From positions 43,479 to 107,478 of the forward strand of contig JBJOIT010000003.1 in assembly GCA_046046915.1 (NCBI GenBank): a DNA stretch of 64,000 bases. Reading direction: 5' to 3'. The notes under the pieces were generated by a model. The model was not told the origin of the DNA. It saw only the letters and a list, made by a program, of their open reading frames with translations, and searched no databases. This document shows, one piece after another, positions 43,482-51,868 of the stretch. Source of the stretch: JBEEJZ01 sp046046915 (GTDB lineage: Bacteria; Pseudomonadota; Gammaproteobacteria; Burkholderiales; Burkholderiaceae_C). The first letter of the stretch is position 1, and each line of letters begins with the position of its first letter. Made by a program: the position numbers and the translations under genes.

Positions 43482-45104
43482 TCACGACGGCCAGACACTG
43501 GGGTCTACGTCGTCGATTTGCCAAGGCTCCAGGAACAAGGCCGCATAATTTTTGTACACCTCTTTATCAAGGAACACCTGGAAGAGGTCGGGGTCTATGT
43601 GACCATTGCGACGGAAGTCATTCAGGATGGCCATGGCTTGTGACAACTTCATGCCCTGTTTGTAAGGTCGATCACAAGCAGTCAGTGCCTCGAAAATATC
43701 TGCTATCCCCATGACCCTGGCTTGAACCGACATCTGCTCTCGAACCAAGCCCTTGGGGTAACCCTTGCCATCCATGCGCTCATGGTGGCCACCTGCGTAT
43801 TCTGGAACGTTGCGCAAATGACTGGGCCAGGGCAATTTTTCCAGCATCTTGATCGTTGCCACGATGTGGTGATTGACGATACCTCTTTCAGCACTCGTCA
43901 GCGTACCGGCTCTAATGGTCAGATTTTCGATCTCGTCAGAGCTGAAAAATGGCTCCGGCGTGCCGCCATTTGAAGACCACTTGTAACGTTCAGCAATCTC
44001 ATACACACGCTGGATCGCATCGGGCTTCATGGACTCACTGCCCTTGTTGATATGGCGAATAAAGTCCCGATCCGAATCGATCTGCTGTAGCTTTGTTAGG
44101 TACGCAGCCTCTGCGTCTTCAACGCTAACCGCATTTCCCGTGAGGCGCGGTGCTGATAGCAGCCTCAGCATACGAACCTCCTCGTCACGCTTGACGAGCT
44201 CGAAGCGGGTGTCTATCAATTCAATGCGATCAAAAAGGGTCTGCAACTTGGTGGCCTTGTCGACCACGTGCACGGGCGTCGTGATTTTTCCGCAGTCGTG
44301 CAGTAGCCCAGCGATTTTGAGTTCGTAGCGGTCCCGGTCGTTCATCTTGAAATCAGCCAGGGGCCCCACTTCAGTGGCATTGACAGCTTCCGCGAGCATC
44401 ATGGTCAAGGCAGGAACACGCTGACAGTGACCACCTGTGTAAGGCGACTTCTCATCAATGGCCAAGTTGATGAGGTTGATGAACGACTCAAAAAGCTCTT
44501 CAAGCTGAGACATCAGCTGTCGATTGGTCAGGGCCACAGCCGCCTGCGAAGCCAGCGACATGGCCAAGCTTTGATCAGCAACCGTAAATGGAACCACCTC
44601 GTGAGACACAGGATCCAGGGCGTTGATCAGCTGCAAAACGCCAATGACCTCTTCTTGATTGTTTTTAAGCGGGACGGCTAAAACCGATTGGGTGCGGTAC
44701 CCCGTGTTGGCGTCAAAGCGACGAGTCCCGGAGAAGTCAAAATGACTTGCGTCATAAGCGTCTTCGATATTGACTGTTAGGCCGTGCGTGGCGGCATAGA
44801 CGGCAACCAAGGAGTCGTTGGGTTGACCGTCATATCGCTTGAGAACAAGCTCAGGAAAGGTAATAGGCGTACCTGAGCTCCCACCCATGTAAATGGCCAG
44901 TGAATCCGTGCGCAAAATCTCAAAACGAAGTGCCCTGCCCTCATCGACGACCAAGTACAAGGTACCGCCGTCTGCATTCGTAATGGCCTTGGCGGCCAGA
45001 AGTATGGACTCAAGCAGTTTGTTGATGTCGTGCTCATGGGATAACGACGCACCTACGTCGTTAAGCTGATTCAGCCGATCAAGTAGACGGGTAACAGAGT
45101 CCAT
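43482..45104 (-). CDS. GAF and HD-GYP domain cyclic di-GMP phosphodiesterase
   Basis: A 540-residue signalling protein. Residues about 15 to 195 form a GAF sensor domain (NADGGTLYLVVDEGRALRFE, AVPLKNNQEEVIGVLQLIN). The HD-GYP domain follows, with GGHCQRV, the HD pair at 269-270 in LLHDCGKITTP, and HHE-DGKGYP at 440 to 450, so all signature residues for c-di-GMP hydrolysis are present. An insert of about 130 residues separates the HD and GYP halves. No transmembrane helix is seen, so it should be cytosolic. The ligand of the GAF domain is unknown. Confidence 0.92.
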   Translation of the reverse strand: MDSVTRLLDRLNQLNDVGASLSHEHDINKLLESILLAAKAITNADGGTLYLVVDEGRALRFEILRTDSLAIYMGGSSGTPITFPELVLKRYDGQPNDSLVAVYAATHGLTVNIEDAYDASHFDFSGTRRFDANTGYRTQSVLAVPLKNNQEEVIGVLQLINALDPVSHEVVPFTVADQSLAMSLASQAAVALTNRQLMSQLEELFESFINLINLAIDEKSPYTGGHCQRVPALTMMLAEAVNATEVGPLADFKMNDRDRYELKIAGLLHDCGKITTPVHVVDKATKLQTLFDRIELIDTRFELVKRDEEVRMLRLLSAPRLTGNAVSVEDAEAAYLTKLQQIDSDRDFIRHINKGSESMKPDAIQRVYEIAERYKWSSNGGTPEPFFSSDEIENLTIRAGTLTSAERGIVNHHIVATIKMLEKLPWPSHLRNVPEYAGGHHERMDGKGYPKGLVREQMSVQARVMGIADIFEALTACDRPYKQGMKLSQAMAILNDFRRNGHIDPDLFQVFLDKEVYKNYAALFLEPWQIDDVDPSVWPS

Positions 45105-45149
45105 TGAAATTCCCCTTGCCGGTCAGTCAAACGACAAATCAGCTCACCT

Positions 45150-47825
45150 TCATTGCCTGACCAATACTTTCAAAGCCTGTAGCAACCGTCTGGCAAGCGC
45201 GGGCTCGTGGCCAGCGGTCAACACTTGCGCGGCGTCGTTCCCCCAGGTTTGAGCCGGCGACGGATCGTGGCGCTTGGTCAGCAAATGTAGCTGCAGCGCC
45301 CGTCGCTCGGCAATATGCTCTGCCGGTGTTGGTACTTCTGCGGCCATTTCTAGCCGCAAGATGGCCGCACCTGTGCTCCCCGTACCAGATTCAGACAAAG
45401 CCTTGCCCCAGGCGCCGCGTAGGGCTGGCGTCACACGTGCACCTAGCTCCTGAGCCGCGGGCAGGAGCGCGGGGTCACGTCGCTCCCAGGCCGTTAACAG
45501 CTGAGTTAATGCCTCACCGTGCGCCTGGGCCGCCAATTTTCTCAGCGCGGCCTGAGCATGCTCCATCGCTTCCCGCTGGGCCCTGAAGGCGGTGTCTCCC
45601 AACCGTGGGGCATCGGCACGGACTGCGTAATCACCACGCGGAGCAGCCCTGTCCGCTCTGAAGTCCTCACGTCTGGCGGCGCCACGCACCTCTTGCCTAC
45701 CACCTCTTGCGGCGTCGCGACGGTCAGTCGGCTTGCCACCACGGACAGAAGCCGCTGGCTCCGATTTCTTCATGCCGGGACGGTCATCACCCCGAACCGC
45801 CACCACCGGTTTGCGGATGGCTTGCACGGGGGGGGCTTCAGCGTCAGGTTGATTGGCATCCGTGCCAATCACTTCATGGGCGTCAGGTATCAGGCCCGCA
45901 CCGCTGTCTAGCGGCGGCGCCATCGGCGCCAATTCAGACGCCTGCCGAGAAGCTTCTGCTTGATCAGCCCTTGCCTGAGCTTGACCACGCAAAGCGGCCT
46001 CAAGTGCAGCCATGGTGCTTCGTATCGCCTGTGCATCCCCTGCAGCATTGGCTTGCTCAAGTGCTTTTGCAGCGGCTAAAACACTACGATCACGCTCACC
46101 CACCTCAGCATCAGCGATCTGGCGCAATTGAGTTTTCCGCTGAAACGCTTCATCAATCGGTTTTCTGAAGGCATCCCACAGCTTCTGCTCCTGTCGGCGG
46201 TCTATGGGAACAAACTGAGCTTCTGCTTGCCAACGCTGCTGCAGCGATCGGACTGCATCGATGCGCATCATCGGGTTAGCACCCAGTGCTTTGGCCTCTT
46301 CAATCATGGCATGTCGACGGGTGAGGCTCAATTTCTTCATCGCCTCCAGTGGCGCAGTTGCGCCATCAAATGCAGCCTTCCATGATGGCTGCAGCTCGGC
46401 AAATACCTTCTCGCCCACATGGCCTGCATTTCGCCAACGCTCTGCAAATTGATGGAGGATGCGATTAAACCCTTTCCAATCATCGTCAAGCGCCGTCGTG
46501 TTCGCGGCGCCCCATGCCTTAACTTCTTCAATCAAGGCCAGGCGCTGAGCTTTGTGCTCCAAACTTTCAGCCTTGACCTTCTCCAGCCAGGCTTCGACAA
46601 CTTTGTGAGCCTCATTGCAAGCCTCGTCAAAGCGTTTCCACAAGGCATGATTCGGAATACCGCCTTGATCAGTTTGCTTCCACTGATCCCGCATCTGGCG
46701 CAGGGTTTCCTGCATTTTTCTGCCCCCAAGGGCATGACTGTCCGGACGTTTGAGGAGGCCCTCCGCCTTGATGACGAGCTCTTCGCGCAACTGGTCAGCT
46801 CGCCAACGCTGCCATCCCTCAAGTTCACCCGCGGAAGCCAGGGCTGCATGCGCTTGCGCCTCCAGCTTGGCGTCCAATACTCGCGCGTGTTGTTTGAGAA
46901 GGTTACGCAGGAGCATTGCTGCAGCGGCACTTGCTTTGCCATGCCCTTGCGCCAGCTCTTGTTGCAGACCAGACATAGCAGCCGTCACGCTTGATGTAGC
47001 CTTGGCTCGTTGTTCAGGGTCAATCTTTGCTTTGGGACTATCGGGCAGTGGTTCGGGCGTCCCGCCCCTAGCTATTCTGAGCTCCTCAGCCCATACTGGC
47101 ACGGGAGGCAAGGGCGCTGCTGCGTCGGCCGTTGCGCCAACAGAAAGCGCCAAGGCCTGCTCAAAAGCGCTCCAAACAACCAGTAGCTGGGCTTTTGATG
47201 CCTCTAGCAACGGTGGGAACTTCACCTCGACACTCTGCCAGTTGGCATCAAGGGTCAAGGCCGCGGCTTGCGACTGCCAGTGAGCCACATCACTTGCCAA
47301 ATTGTCCCGAACGCTTTGCGCATCGCGCCACGGCTTTGTCGATAAGACCTCTATGCGTTGCGCCAGCAACACAGCAGCCTCCCGTTGAACCTGCACCCGG
47401 TGCTGCAAGTCTTCAATCACGCGGACACGATCGGCCAGAGTGATTTTCAAGCCCGCCAGAGGCTCCCGGCTCAAGGGTGCCCCGGCCTTAGCAGCATCTC
47501 TTTGCCAGGCCATGGCGTCCACAATATTGAGTTTGGACGCCTGCATGAGGGCGTTGCCCTTTGCGGCCCAGTCAGCAACCAGCACGTCTTGCATACGGGA
47601 ACGCTTGAGTTCGTCCAACTTTTCCCTCAGCGGCTTTGCTGCACCTTTGTCTCTTGCGCTCAGCTCCCTGGAAACCTCATGCAACACAGCTTCCGCCGGC
47701 TCAGTCGCCAACCATTCTTTGACCCTCGCAGTCCTTTCACCGGAGGTGGGAGCCGTGAAGGCACCGCCAGTGAGAGAGTCCAACAGTTGAATATCCGTTA
47801 TTTTTTTTTGAGATGAGGTCGTCAC
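45150..47825 (-). CDS. DUF349 domain-containing protein
   Basis: A large soluble protein of 891 residues, rich in helices. At least three DUF349 repeats are visible at about 345-420, 430-500 and 505-570, each with the W-x-F-x(8)-A pattern (WKRFDEACNEA, WKGFNRILHQF, WDAFRKPIDEA). An Arg/Gly-rich basic linker spans about 660 to 740 and a helical tail follows. The frame opens with GTG and no clear ribosome site. DUF349 proteins are widespread in beta- and gammaproteobacteria; their function is not established to my knowledge, though the basic linker suggests nucleic acid contact. Confidence 0.82.
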   Translation of the reverse strand: MTTSSQKKITDIQLLDSLTGGAFTAPTSGERTARVKEWLATEPAEAVLHEVSRELSARDKGAAKPLREKLDELKRSRMQDVLVADWAAKGNALMQASKLNIVDAMAWQRDAAKAGAPLSREPLAGLKITLADRVRVIEDLQHRVQVQREAAVLLAQRIEVLSTKPWRDAQSVRDNLASDVAHWQSQAAALTLDANWQSVEVKFPPLLEASKAQLLVVWSAFEQALALSVGATADAAAPLPPVPVWAEELRIARGGTPEPLPDSPKAKIDPEQRAKATSSVTAAMSGLQQELAQGHGKASAAAAMLLRNLLKQHARVLDAKLEAQAHAALASAGELEGWQRWRADQLREELVIKAEGLLKRPDSHALGGRKMQETLRQMRDQWKQTDQGGIPNHALWKRFDEACNEAHKVVEAWLEKVKAESLEHKAQRLALIEEVKAWGAANTTALDDDWKGFNRILHQFAERWRNAGHVGEKVFAELQPSWKAAFDGATAPLEAMKKLSLTRRHAMIEEAKALGANPMMRIDAVRSLQQRWQAEAQFVPIDRRQEQKLWDAFRKPIDEAFQRKTQLRQIADAEVGERDRSVLAAAKALEQANAAGDAQAIRSTMAALEAALRGQAQARADQAEASRQASELAPMAPPLDSGAGLIPDAHEVIGTDANQPDAEAPPVQAIRKPVVAVRGDDRPGMKKSEPAASVRGGKPTDRRDAARGGRQEVRGAARREDFRADRAAPRGDYAVRADAPRLGDTAFRAQREAMEHAQAALRKLAAQAHGEALTQLLTAWERRDPALLPAAQELGARVTPALRGAWGKALSESGTGSTGAAILRLEMAAEVPTPAEHIAERRALQLHLLTKRHDPSPAQTWGNDAAQVLTAGHEPALARRLLQALKVLVRQ

Positions 47826-48295
47826 GATGGTTGAGGCTATGAATGAGAAGGGGCATTACCAAACAACTCATTTTCGCCCCTAAACGGGCTTACGCCCTAA
47901 GCTTCAACTCAAAACAAGGTCAGATTGATACCAGCCCTCTGGTTGGAATGGATCCAGCCTGCGAGCCCCAAACCATTCGCATTTGATTGATGTCTGGGCT
48001 TGGCACATGGGGTCCCGGAGGCAAAATGCCCCTCGAAAACAAATAATGAATAAGAATTTGATTTTTTATGGTTGACTGAGAATATAAGGATCCATAGAAT
48101 TCGGCCAACTTCGGAACCCTAGGGTAAACCCGAACCCGCTGCCGAACCCGGCATCCACAATTCGCAGAGACATATGTGGCCCAAGCGCCACAAGCTTCGA
48201 TGAATTGTTGGCGTACCAACCCAAACGAGATACGTGGGATAAGTTTGTTGCCTTAGCAAAGAGCTTACCCGGCGCTCGCCAAAGAAGGAATAGCT
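47826..48295. other. 470-base intergenic region, AT-richer than its surroundings
   Basis: No credible gene is seen. It contains a promoter candidate at 48072 to 48100, a small hairpin TGTGGC/GCCACA at 48175 to 48192, and a ribosome site AAGGAAT just before the next gene. The stretch 47826 to 48060 shows nothing I can name. Confidence 0.6.
48072..48100 (+). promoter_or_regulatory. sigma-70 promoter candidate
   Basis: TTGACT (48072 to 48077), a 17-base spacer and TAGAAT (48095 to 48100) make a good promoter reading towards the transglycosylase gene, leaving a leader of about 190 bases. Confidence 0.55.
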
Positions 48296-49108
48296 ATGAC
48301 AGCGTTACAGAAGATCACCCGTGGGACGCGAACCGTCGCGTCCAGCCTTGCACAGGTGTTCATTGAAATTACTCACAACAGCTTCGCACTGCTTGGCCTG
48401 GCCGTCATCTTTGTAGTGCTGGCCCTGAGTACTCAACCAGAGTTAAGACAGGCCGGTGAAACCCGACTCATCGCATGGTTGCAGGAGCGCCAAATGAGCT
48501 TGACTGGTTTGGTAAACGAACTGGGCGCAAGTGAACGCGCGACAGCCACCAACCCACAAGACCTGCCCAAACAACAGGCAGCAGTAGCTCTCTGGCTGAG
48601 CAAAAAGTACCGGGTGGCGCCTGAGCCTATCAGCGCCTTAGTGGCTGAAGCCTACGACGCAGGCAGTCGCGCAAAACTGCCTCCGACATTGATATTGGCA
48701 GTCATGGCGATTGAGTCTGGCTTCAATCCCTTTGCCCAAAGCCCTGTGGGTGCCCAAGGGTTGATGCAAGTCATGACTAGCGTGCATAGTGATAAATATC
48801 AAGGCTTTGGCGGCGATTTGGCAGCCTTCGATCCGGTAACCAATCTGAGAGTCGGCGTGCGCGTTTTACAGGAGTGCATCGCGCGTGCGGGCTCCTTGGA
48901 GGCGGGCTTGCGCATGTATGTTGGCGCGACTAACCTCGATGACGATGGGGGTTATGCCAGTAAAGTGCTCGCCGAGCAAAGCCGGCTGAATCTGGTCTCC
49001 TCAGGTCAAAATGTTCCACTATCGTCCACGGCAAGCTCGACGCAGACACCTGCTCGAAATGAGACTGAGTTGAAAAACGCTCAAGTCGCAGCCCTATTAC
49101 CGCGCTAG
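48296..49108 (+). CDS. membrane-anchored lytic transglycosylase (SLT domain)
   Basis: A 270-residue protein with one N-terminal membrane segment (about residues 28 to 45) and a periplasmic soluble lytic transglycosylase domain. The catalytic Glu lies in AVMAIESGFNPFAQSP, followed by VGAQGLMQVM and NLRVGVRVLQECI; the GLMQ motif is intact. It would cleave peptidoglycan with formation of anhydro-muropeptides. GAAGGAAT precedes the start. It reads towards glyA but is separated by the riboswitch region. Confidence 0.88.
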   Translation: MTALQKITRGTRTVASSLAQVFIEITHNSFALLGLAVIFVVLALSTQPELRQAGETRLIAWLQERQMSLTGLVNELGASERATATNPQDLPKQQAAVALWLSKKYRVAPEPISALVAEAYDAGSRAKLPPTLILAVMAIESGFNPFAQSPVGAQGLMQVMTSVHSDKYQGFGGDLAAFDPVTNLRVGVRVLQECIARAGSLEAGLRMYVGATNLDDDGGYASKVLAEQSRLNLVSSGQNVPLSSTASSTQTPARNETELKNAQVAALLPR

Positions 49109-49164
49109 GCATCACGCCTTTGGGCGAACCAACAGCCGGACAAACCCGCCTCAGTTACACTTTG

Positions 49165-49282
49165 GACGTGCGCAACTGGCGATAGGCAAATAGGTTTTTA
49201 CGCTTGATTTTGCTGACGTGGGACACCACTGGGAAGCGCACCGCCCCCTAAATACGGGCGTTTTGCCGTTCGCCTGGGCAGT
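49165..49282 (+). ncRNA. ZTP (pfl motif) riboswitch upstream of glyA
   Basis: The parts of a ZTP riboswitch appear in order. P1 pairs GTGCGC (49168-49173) with GCGCAC (49236-49241). The strand after P1 reads AACTGGCGATA. A hairpin GTGG-GACA-CCAC (49218-49229) is followed by TGGGAAGCG. A P3 hairpin CGCCC/GGGCG (49242-49260) precedes the conserved CGCCTGGGCA (49271-49280). GGCGA (49178-49182) can pair with TCGCC (49270-49274) as the pseudoknot. ZTP riboswitches sense the purine intermediate ZTP/ZMP, raised when 10-formyl-THF is short, and turn on one-carbon genes such as glyA. A TACACT -10 box (49156-49161) fits a start at the first base of P1. Confidence 0.9.
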
Positions 49283-49322
49283 GCCTGCTTCATTTTCAGG
49301 CGCATCGTCTCAAAGGACTGCC

Positions 49323-50570
49323 ATGTACCACCGCCACATACTCATAGAACATACTGACCCAGAACTGTTCGCTGCCATCCAGGCAGAAAACGCTCGCCAA
49401 GAGCATCATATTGAGCTGATCGCCAGTGAGAACTACGCCTCTCCCGCTGTCATGGCGGCTCAGGGTAGCCAGTTAACAAACAAGTACGCAGAAGGATATC
49501 CCGGTAAACGCTATTACGGCGGATGTGAACACGTGGACGTGGCAGAACAATTGGCCATTGATCGTGTCAAGCAGCTTTTTGGCGCTGAGGCAGCCAACGT
49601 ACAAGCGCATTGCGGTGCTTCTGCCAACGAGGCAGTTTTTTTAGCCTTCCTCAAGCCGGGGGACACCATCATGGGCATGAGCTTGGCGGAGGGAGGCCAC
49701 CTGACCCACGGCATGCCGCTCAACATGTCTGGCAAATGGTTCAATGTCGTCAGTTATGGTTTGGACGCCAATGAGGCTATCGACTATGACGCAATGGAGC
49801 GTAAGGCACACGAGTCCAAGCCCAAGCTGATCGTAGCTGGTGCTTCTGCTTACAGCTTGCACATTGACTTTGAGCGCTTTGCCAAGGTCGCCAAGGATGT
49901 TGGCGCCGTTTTTATGGTGGACATGGCACATTACGCTGGCTTGATTGCGGCTGGTGTTTACCCAAACCCGGTGCCGCACGCTGACATTGTCACGAGTACT
50001 ACTCACAAGAGTTTGCGCGGTCCCCGCGGCGGCATCATTCTGATGAAGTCGCAATTTGAAAAAGCCATTAACAGTGCCATCTTCCCTGGCCTTCAAGGTG
50101 GCCCGCTGATGCATGTGATCGCGGCAAAGGCAGTTGCATTCAAGGAGGCATTGGCTCCCGAGTTCAAGCTTTATCAGAAACAGGTCATCACGAATGCTCG
50201 CATCGTCGCGGAAACCCTCACCCAAAGGGGACTGCGCATCGTGAGTGGTGGCACACAAAGTCATGTCATGCTTGTGGACCTGCGCGCCAAGGGCATTACG
50301 GGGAAAGAAGCTGAGGCAGTACTTGGCAATGCTCACATGACGATCAACAAAAACGCAATTCCTAATGACCCGGAAAAACCAATGGTGACCAGTGGTATAC
50401 GCGTGGGCACGCCCGCCATGACAACGCGCGGATTCAAGGACGAGGAAGCGCGTTTAACGGCTAATTTGATTGCTGACGTGCTGGACAACCCTCGCGATCC
50501 GTCCAACATTGACGCGGTGAGAGCCAAAGTTGGCGAGTTGACAAGTCGCTTCCCGGTCTATCGGCCTTGA
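49323..50570 (+). CDS. glyA: serine hydroxymethyltransferase
   Basis: PLP enzyme of 415 residues converting serine and tetrahydrofolate to glycine and 5,10-methylene-THF. The N-terminal HHIELIASENYASPAVM and KYAEGYPGKRYYGG, the PLP-lysine motif STTHKSLRGPRGG near residue 230 and AHYAGLIAAG are diagnostic. AAGGA precedes the ATG; an earlier in-frame start would lie within the riboswitch and is rejected. Regulation by the upstream ZTP riboswitch is expected. nrdR follows 85 bases later. Confidence 0.98.
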   Translation: MYHRHILIEHTDPELFAAIQAENARQEHHIELIASENYASPAVMAAQGSQLTNKYAEGYPGKRYYGGCEHVDVAEQLAIDRVKQLFGAEAANVQAHCGASANEAVFLAFLKPGDTIMGMSLAEGGHLTHGMPLNMSGKWFNVVSYGLDANEAIDYDAMERKAHESKPKLIVAGASAYSLHIDFERFAKVAKDVGAVFMVDMAHYAGLIAAGVYPNPVPHADIVTSTTHKSLRGPRGGIILMKSQFEKAINSAIFPGLQGGPLMHVIAAKAVAFKEALAPEFKLYQKQVITNARIVAETLTQRGLRIVSGGTQSHVMLVDLRAKGITGKEAEAVLGNAHMTINKNAIPNDPEKPMVTSGIRVGTPAMTTRGFKDEEARLTANLIADVLDNPRDPSNIDAVRAKVGELTSRFPVYRP

Positions 50571-50655
50571 TACAGGTCCAAGCAGGTTGTGATGGCCACA
50601 GTTTCTGTGGTGATCGAAACCGCTTGCATAAAACGCGCGTAACCCGCACCAAAAC

Positions 50656-51105
50656 ATGAAATGTCCCTTCTGCGGGAACTCTGAGACCCAAGTGGTGGAA
50701 ACGCGCATAGGCGACGATGGTGATGTCATTCGCCGTCGGCGTCAATGCGGCTCTTGCGAAAAGCGCTTTACGACCTACGAACGTCCAGATGTCAGCTTTC
50801 CTGCGATTGTTAAGAAAGATGGCAGACGCATTGAATATGAGCGGGAAAAGCTGCGTTCCTCCATGAAGCTGGCGCTGCGCAAAAGACCCGTCAGCACAGA
50901 ACAGCTCGACACAGCCATTGAACGTATCGAGGAAAAGCTACTTGGTCACTCCCAGCGGGAGATGCCCTCAAGTCGCCTTGGCGAGTTGGTCATGTTGGAA
51001 TTGAAAAAACTCGACAAGGTGGCTTACGTGCGTTTTGCCAGTGTTTACCGAAGTTTTGAGGACATTGACGAGTTCAAGACACTTGTCGACGAAGTTAGAC
51101 GTTAA
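50656..51105 (+). CDS. nrdR: transcriptional repressor NrdR
   Basis: A 149-residue regulator that represses ribonucleotide reductase genes when dATP is high. The N-terminal zinc ribbon (CPFC near residue 3 and CGSC near residue 31) is followed by RFTTYERPD and an ATP-cone domain (VKKDGRRIEYEREKL, with KLDKVAYVRFASVYRSF at the end). The glyA-nrdR order is common in betaproteobacteria. The length is normal for NrdR. Confidence 0.97.
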   Translation: MKCPFCGNSETQVVETRIGDDGDVIRRRRQCGSCEKRFTTYERPDVSFPAIVKKDGRRIEYEREKLRSSMKLALRKRPVSTEQLDTAIERIEEKLLGHSQREMPSSRLGELVMLELKKLDKVAYVRFASVYRSFEDIDEFKTLVDEVRR

Positions 51106-51143
51106 ACCGGCTTTTCAGCCCACCGCCTATTTGGATGCTAATA

Positions 51144-51395
51144 ATGAACAACACGACTGAACGCCCTCCTCTCCCCGACAGACTAGCCATTGACGCTGGC
51201 AGCCCGCACCACGTACGTGCCGTCTTCGAGCACGACATTAGGATCCGTTTCAACGACAAAGAACGATTTGACGTCGAGGAGTACTGTGTCAGCGAAGGTT
51301 GGGTGAAGGTACCGGCAGGAAAGACGGTCGATCGCAAAGGCAAGCCCCTGCTGATCAAACTCAAGGGAAAGGTTGAGGCCTTTTACCGGGACTAA
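51144..51395 (+). CDS. DUF3297 family small protein
   Basis: An 83-residue protein of the DUF3297 family, shown by LPDRLAIDAGSPHH, RIRFNDKERFDVEEYCVSEG and KTVDRKGKPLLIKLKG. Its function is unknown. The ATG giving MNNTTERPPLPDR was preferred; another ATG three codons earlier is possible. It is followed by a strong terminator. Confidence 0.85.
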   Translation: MNNTTERPPLPDRLAIDAGSPHHVRAVFEHDIRIRFNDKERFDVEEYCVSEGWVKVPAGKTVDRKGKPLLIKLKGKVEAFYRD

Positions 51396-51427
51396 ACACC
51401 TATAGAGTGACTAGTGCATCAGAAACA

Positions 51428-51458
51428 AAAAAGCCTTTGCTTCAAACAAAGGCTTTTT
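51428..51458. terminator. bidirectional terminator between DUF3297 gene and tRNA-Gly
   Basis: AAAAAGCCTTTG, a seven-base loop and CAAAGGCTTTTT form a perfect 12-base stem with A/T tails on both sides. It can end the plus-strand DUF3297 transcript and the minus-strand tRNA transcript. Confidence 0.88.
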
Positions 51459-51466
51459 GTATATGT

Positions 51467-51542
51467 TGGAGCGGGAAAAGAGTCTCGAACTCTCGACCTC
51501 AACCTTGGCAAGGTTGCGCTCTACCAACTGAGCTATTCCCGC
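51467..51542 (-). tRNA. tRNA-Gly(GCC), copy 1
   Basis: A 76-nt tRNA with encoded CCA. Acceptor GCGGGAA pairs with TTCCCGC, and the anticodon loop TTGCCAA gives GCC. It is identical over its full length to the second copy at 51696 to 51771. Confidence 0.97.
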
Positions 51543-51568
51543 ACTGGCTTACTGACGCAAACCGCATT

Positions 51569-51642
51569 TGGAGGCGCGAGCCGGAGTCGAACCGACCTAC
51601 ACGGATTTGCAATCCGGTGCATAACCGCTTTGCTATCGCGCC
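51569..51642 (-). tRNA. tRNA-Cys(GCA)
   Basis: A 74-nt tRNA with encoded CCA. Acceptor GGCGCGA pairs with TCGCGCC, and the anticodon loop TTGCAAA gives GCA. It lies between two identical tRNA-Gly genes on the same strand. Confidence 0.97.
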
Positions 51643-51658
51643 AGAATTAATACACAAA

Positions 51659-51689
51659 AAACAAAGGAAGCGATTTGCTTCCTTTGTTT
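51659..51689 (-). terminator. terminator-like hairpin between tRNA-Gly copy 2 and tRNA-Cys
   Basis: A perfect 13-base inverted repeat (AAACAAAGGAAGC, loop GATTT, GCTTCCTTTGTTT) is followed on the minus strand by a U-run. It would end transcripts of the upstream tRNA-Gly, or act as a processing site in a three-tRNA transcript. Confidence 0.75.
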
Positions 51690-51695
51690 AAAACT

Positions 51696-51771
51696 TGGAG
51701 CGGGAAAAGAGTCTCGAACTCTCGACCTCAACCTTGGCAAGGTTGCGCTCTACCAACTGAGCTATTCCCGC
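51696..51771 (-). tRNA. tRNA-Gly(GCC), copy 2
   Basis: A 76-nt tRNA-Gly identical to the copy at 51467 to 51542, with encoded CCA and anticodon GCC. It lies directly downstream of lon, 97 bases after the lon stop. Confidence 0.97.
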
Positions 51772-51868
51772 GTTTCAATAGAAAAATTATAAGCTCATAT
51801 TCTGCCATTTTGAGAACTGCAAGCAACTTTTCTTCACTTTTTTGCCTGCAGATCAAGTCTATCGGCTC

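Noticed and set aside
47920..48219. A 99-codon frame on the minus strand in the intergenic region
   Set aside because: No ribosome site, no recognisable pattern, unusual composition, and it lies over the plus-strand promoter candidate.
49218..49322. A glyA start about 35 codons further upstream
   Set aside because: That extension lies within the riboswitch and is not serine hydroxymethyltransferase-like; the ATG at 49323 has a ribosome site and the normal N-terminus.
51467..51771. Direct repeats that might suggest a CRISPR or mobile element
   Set aside because: The repeated unit is exactly a tRNA-Gly gene including CCA, with a tRNA-Cys between; only two copies exist.
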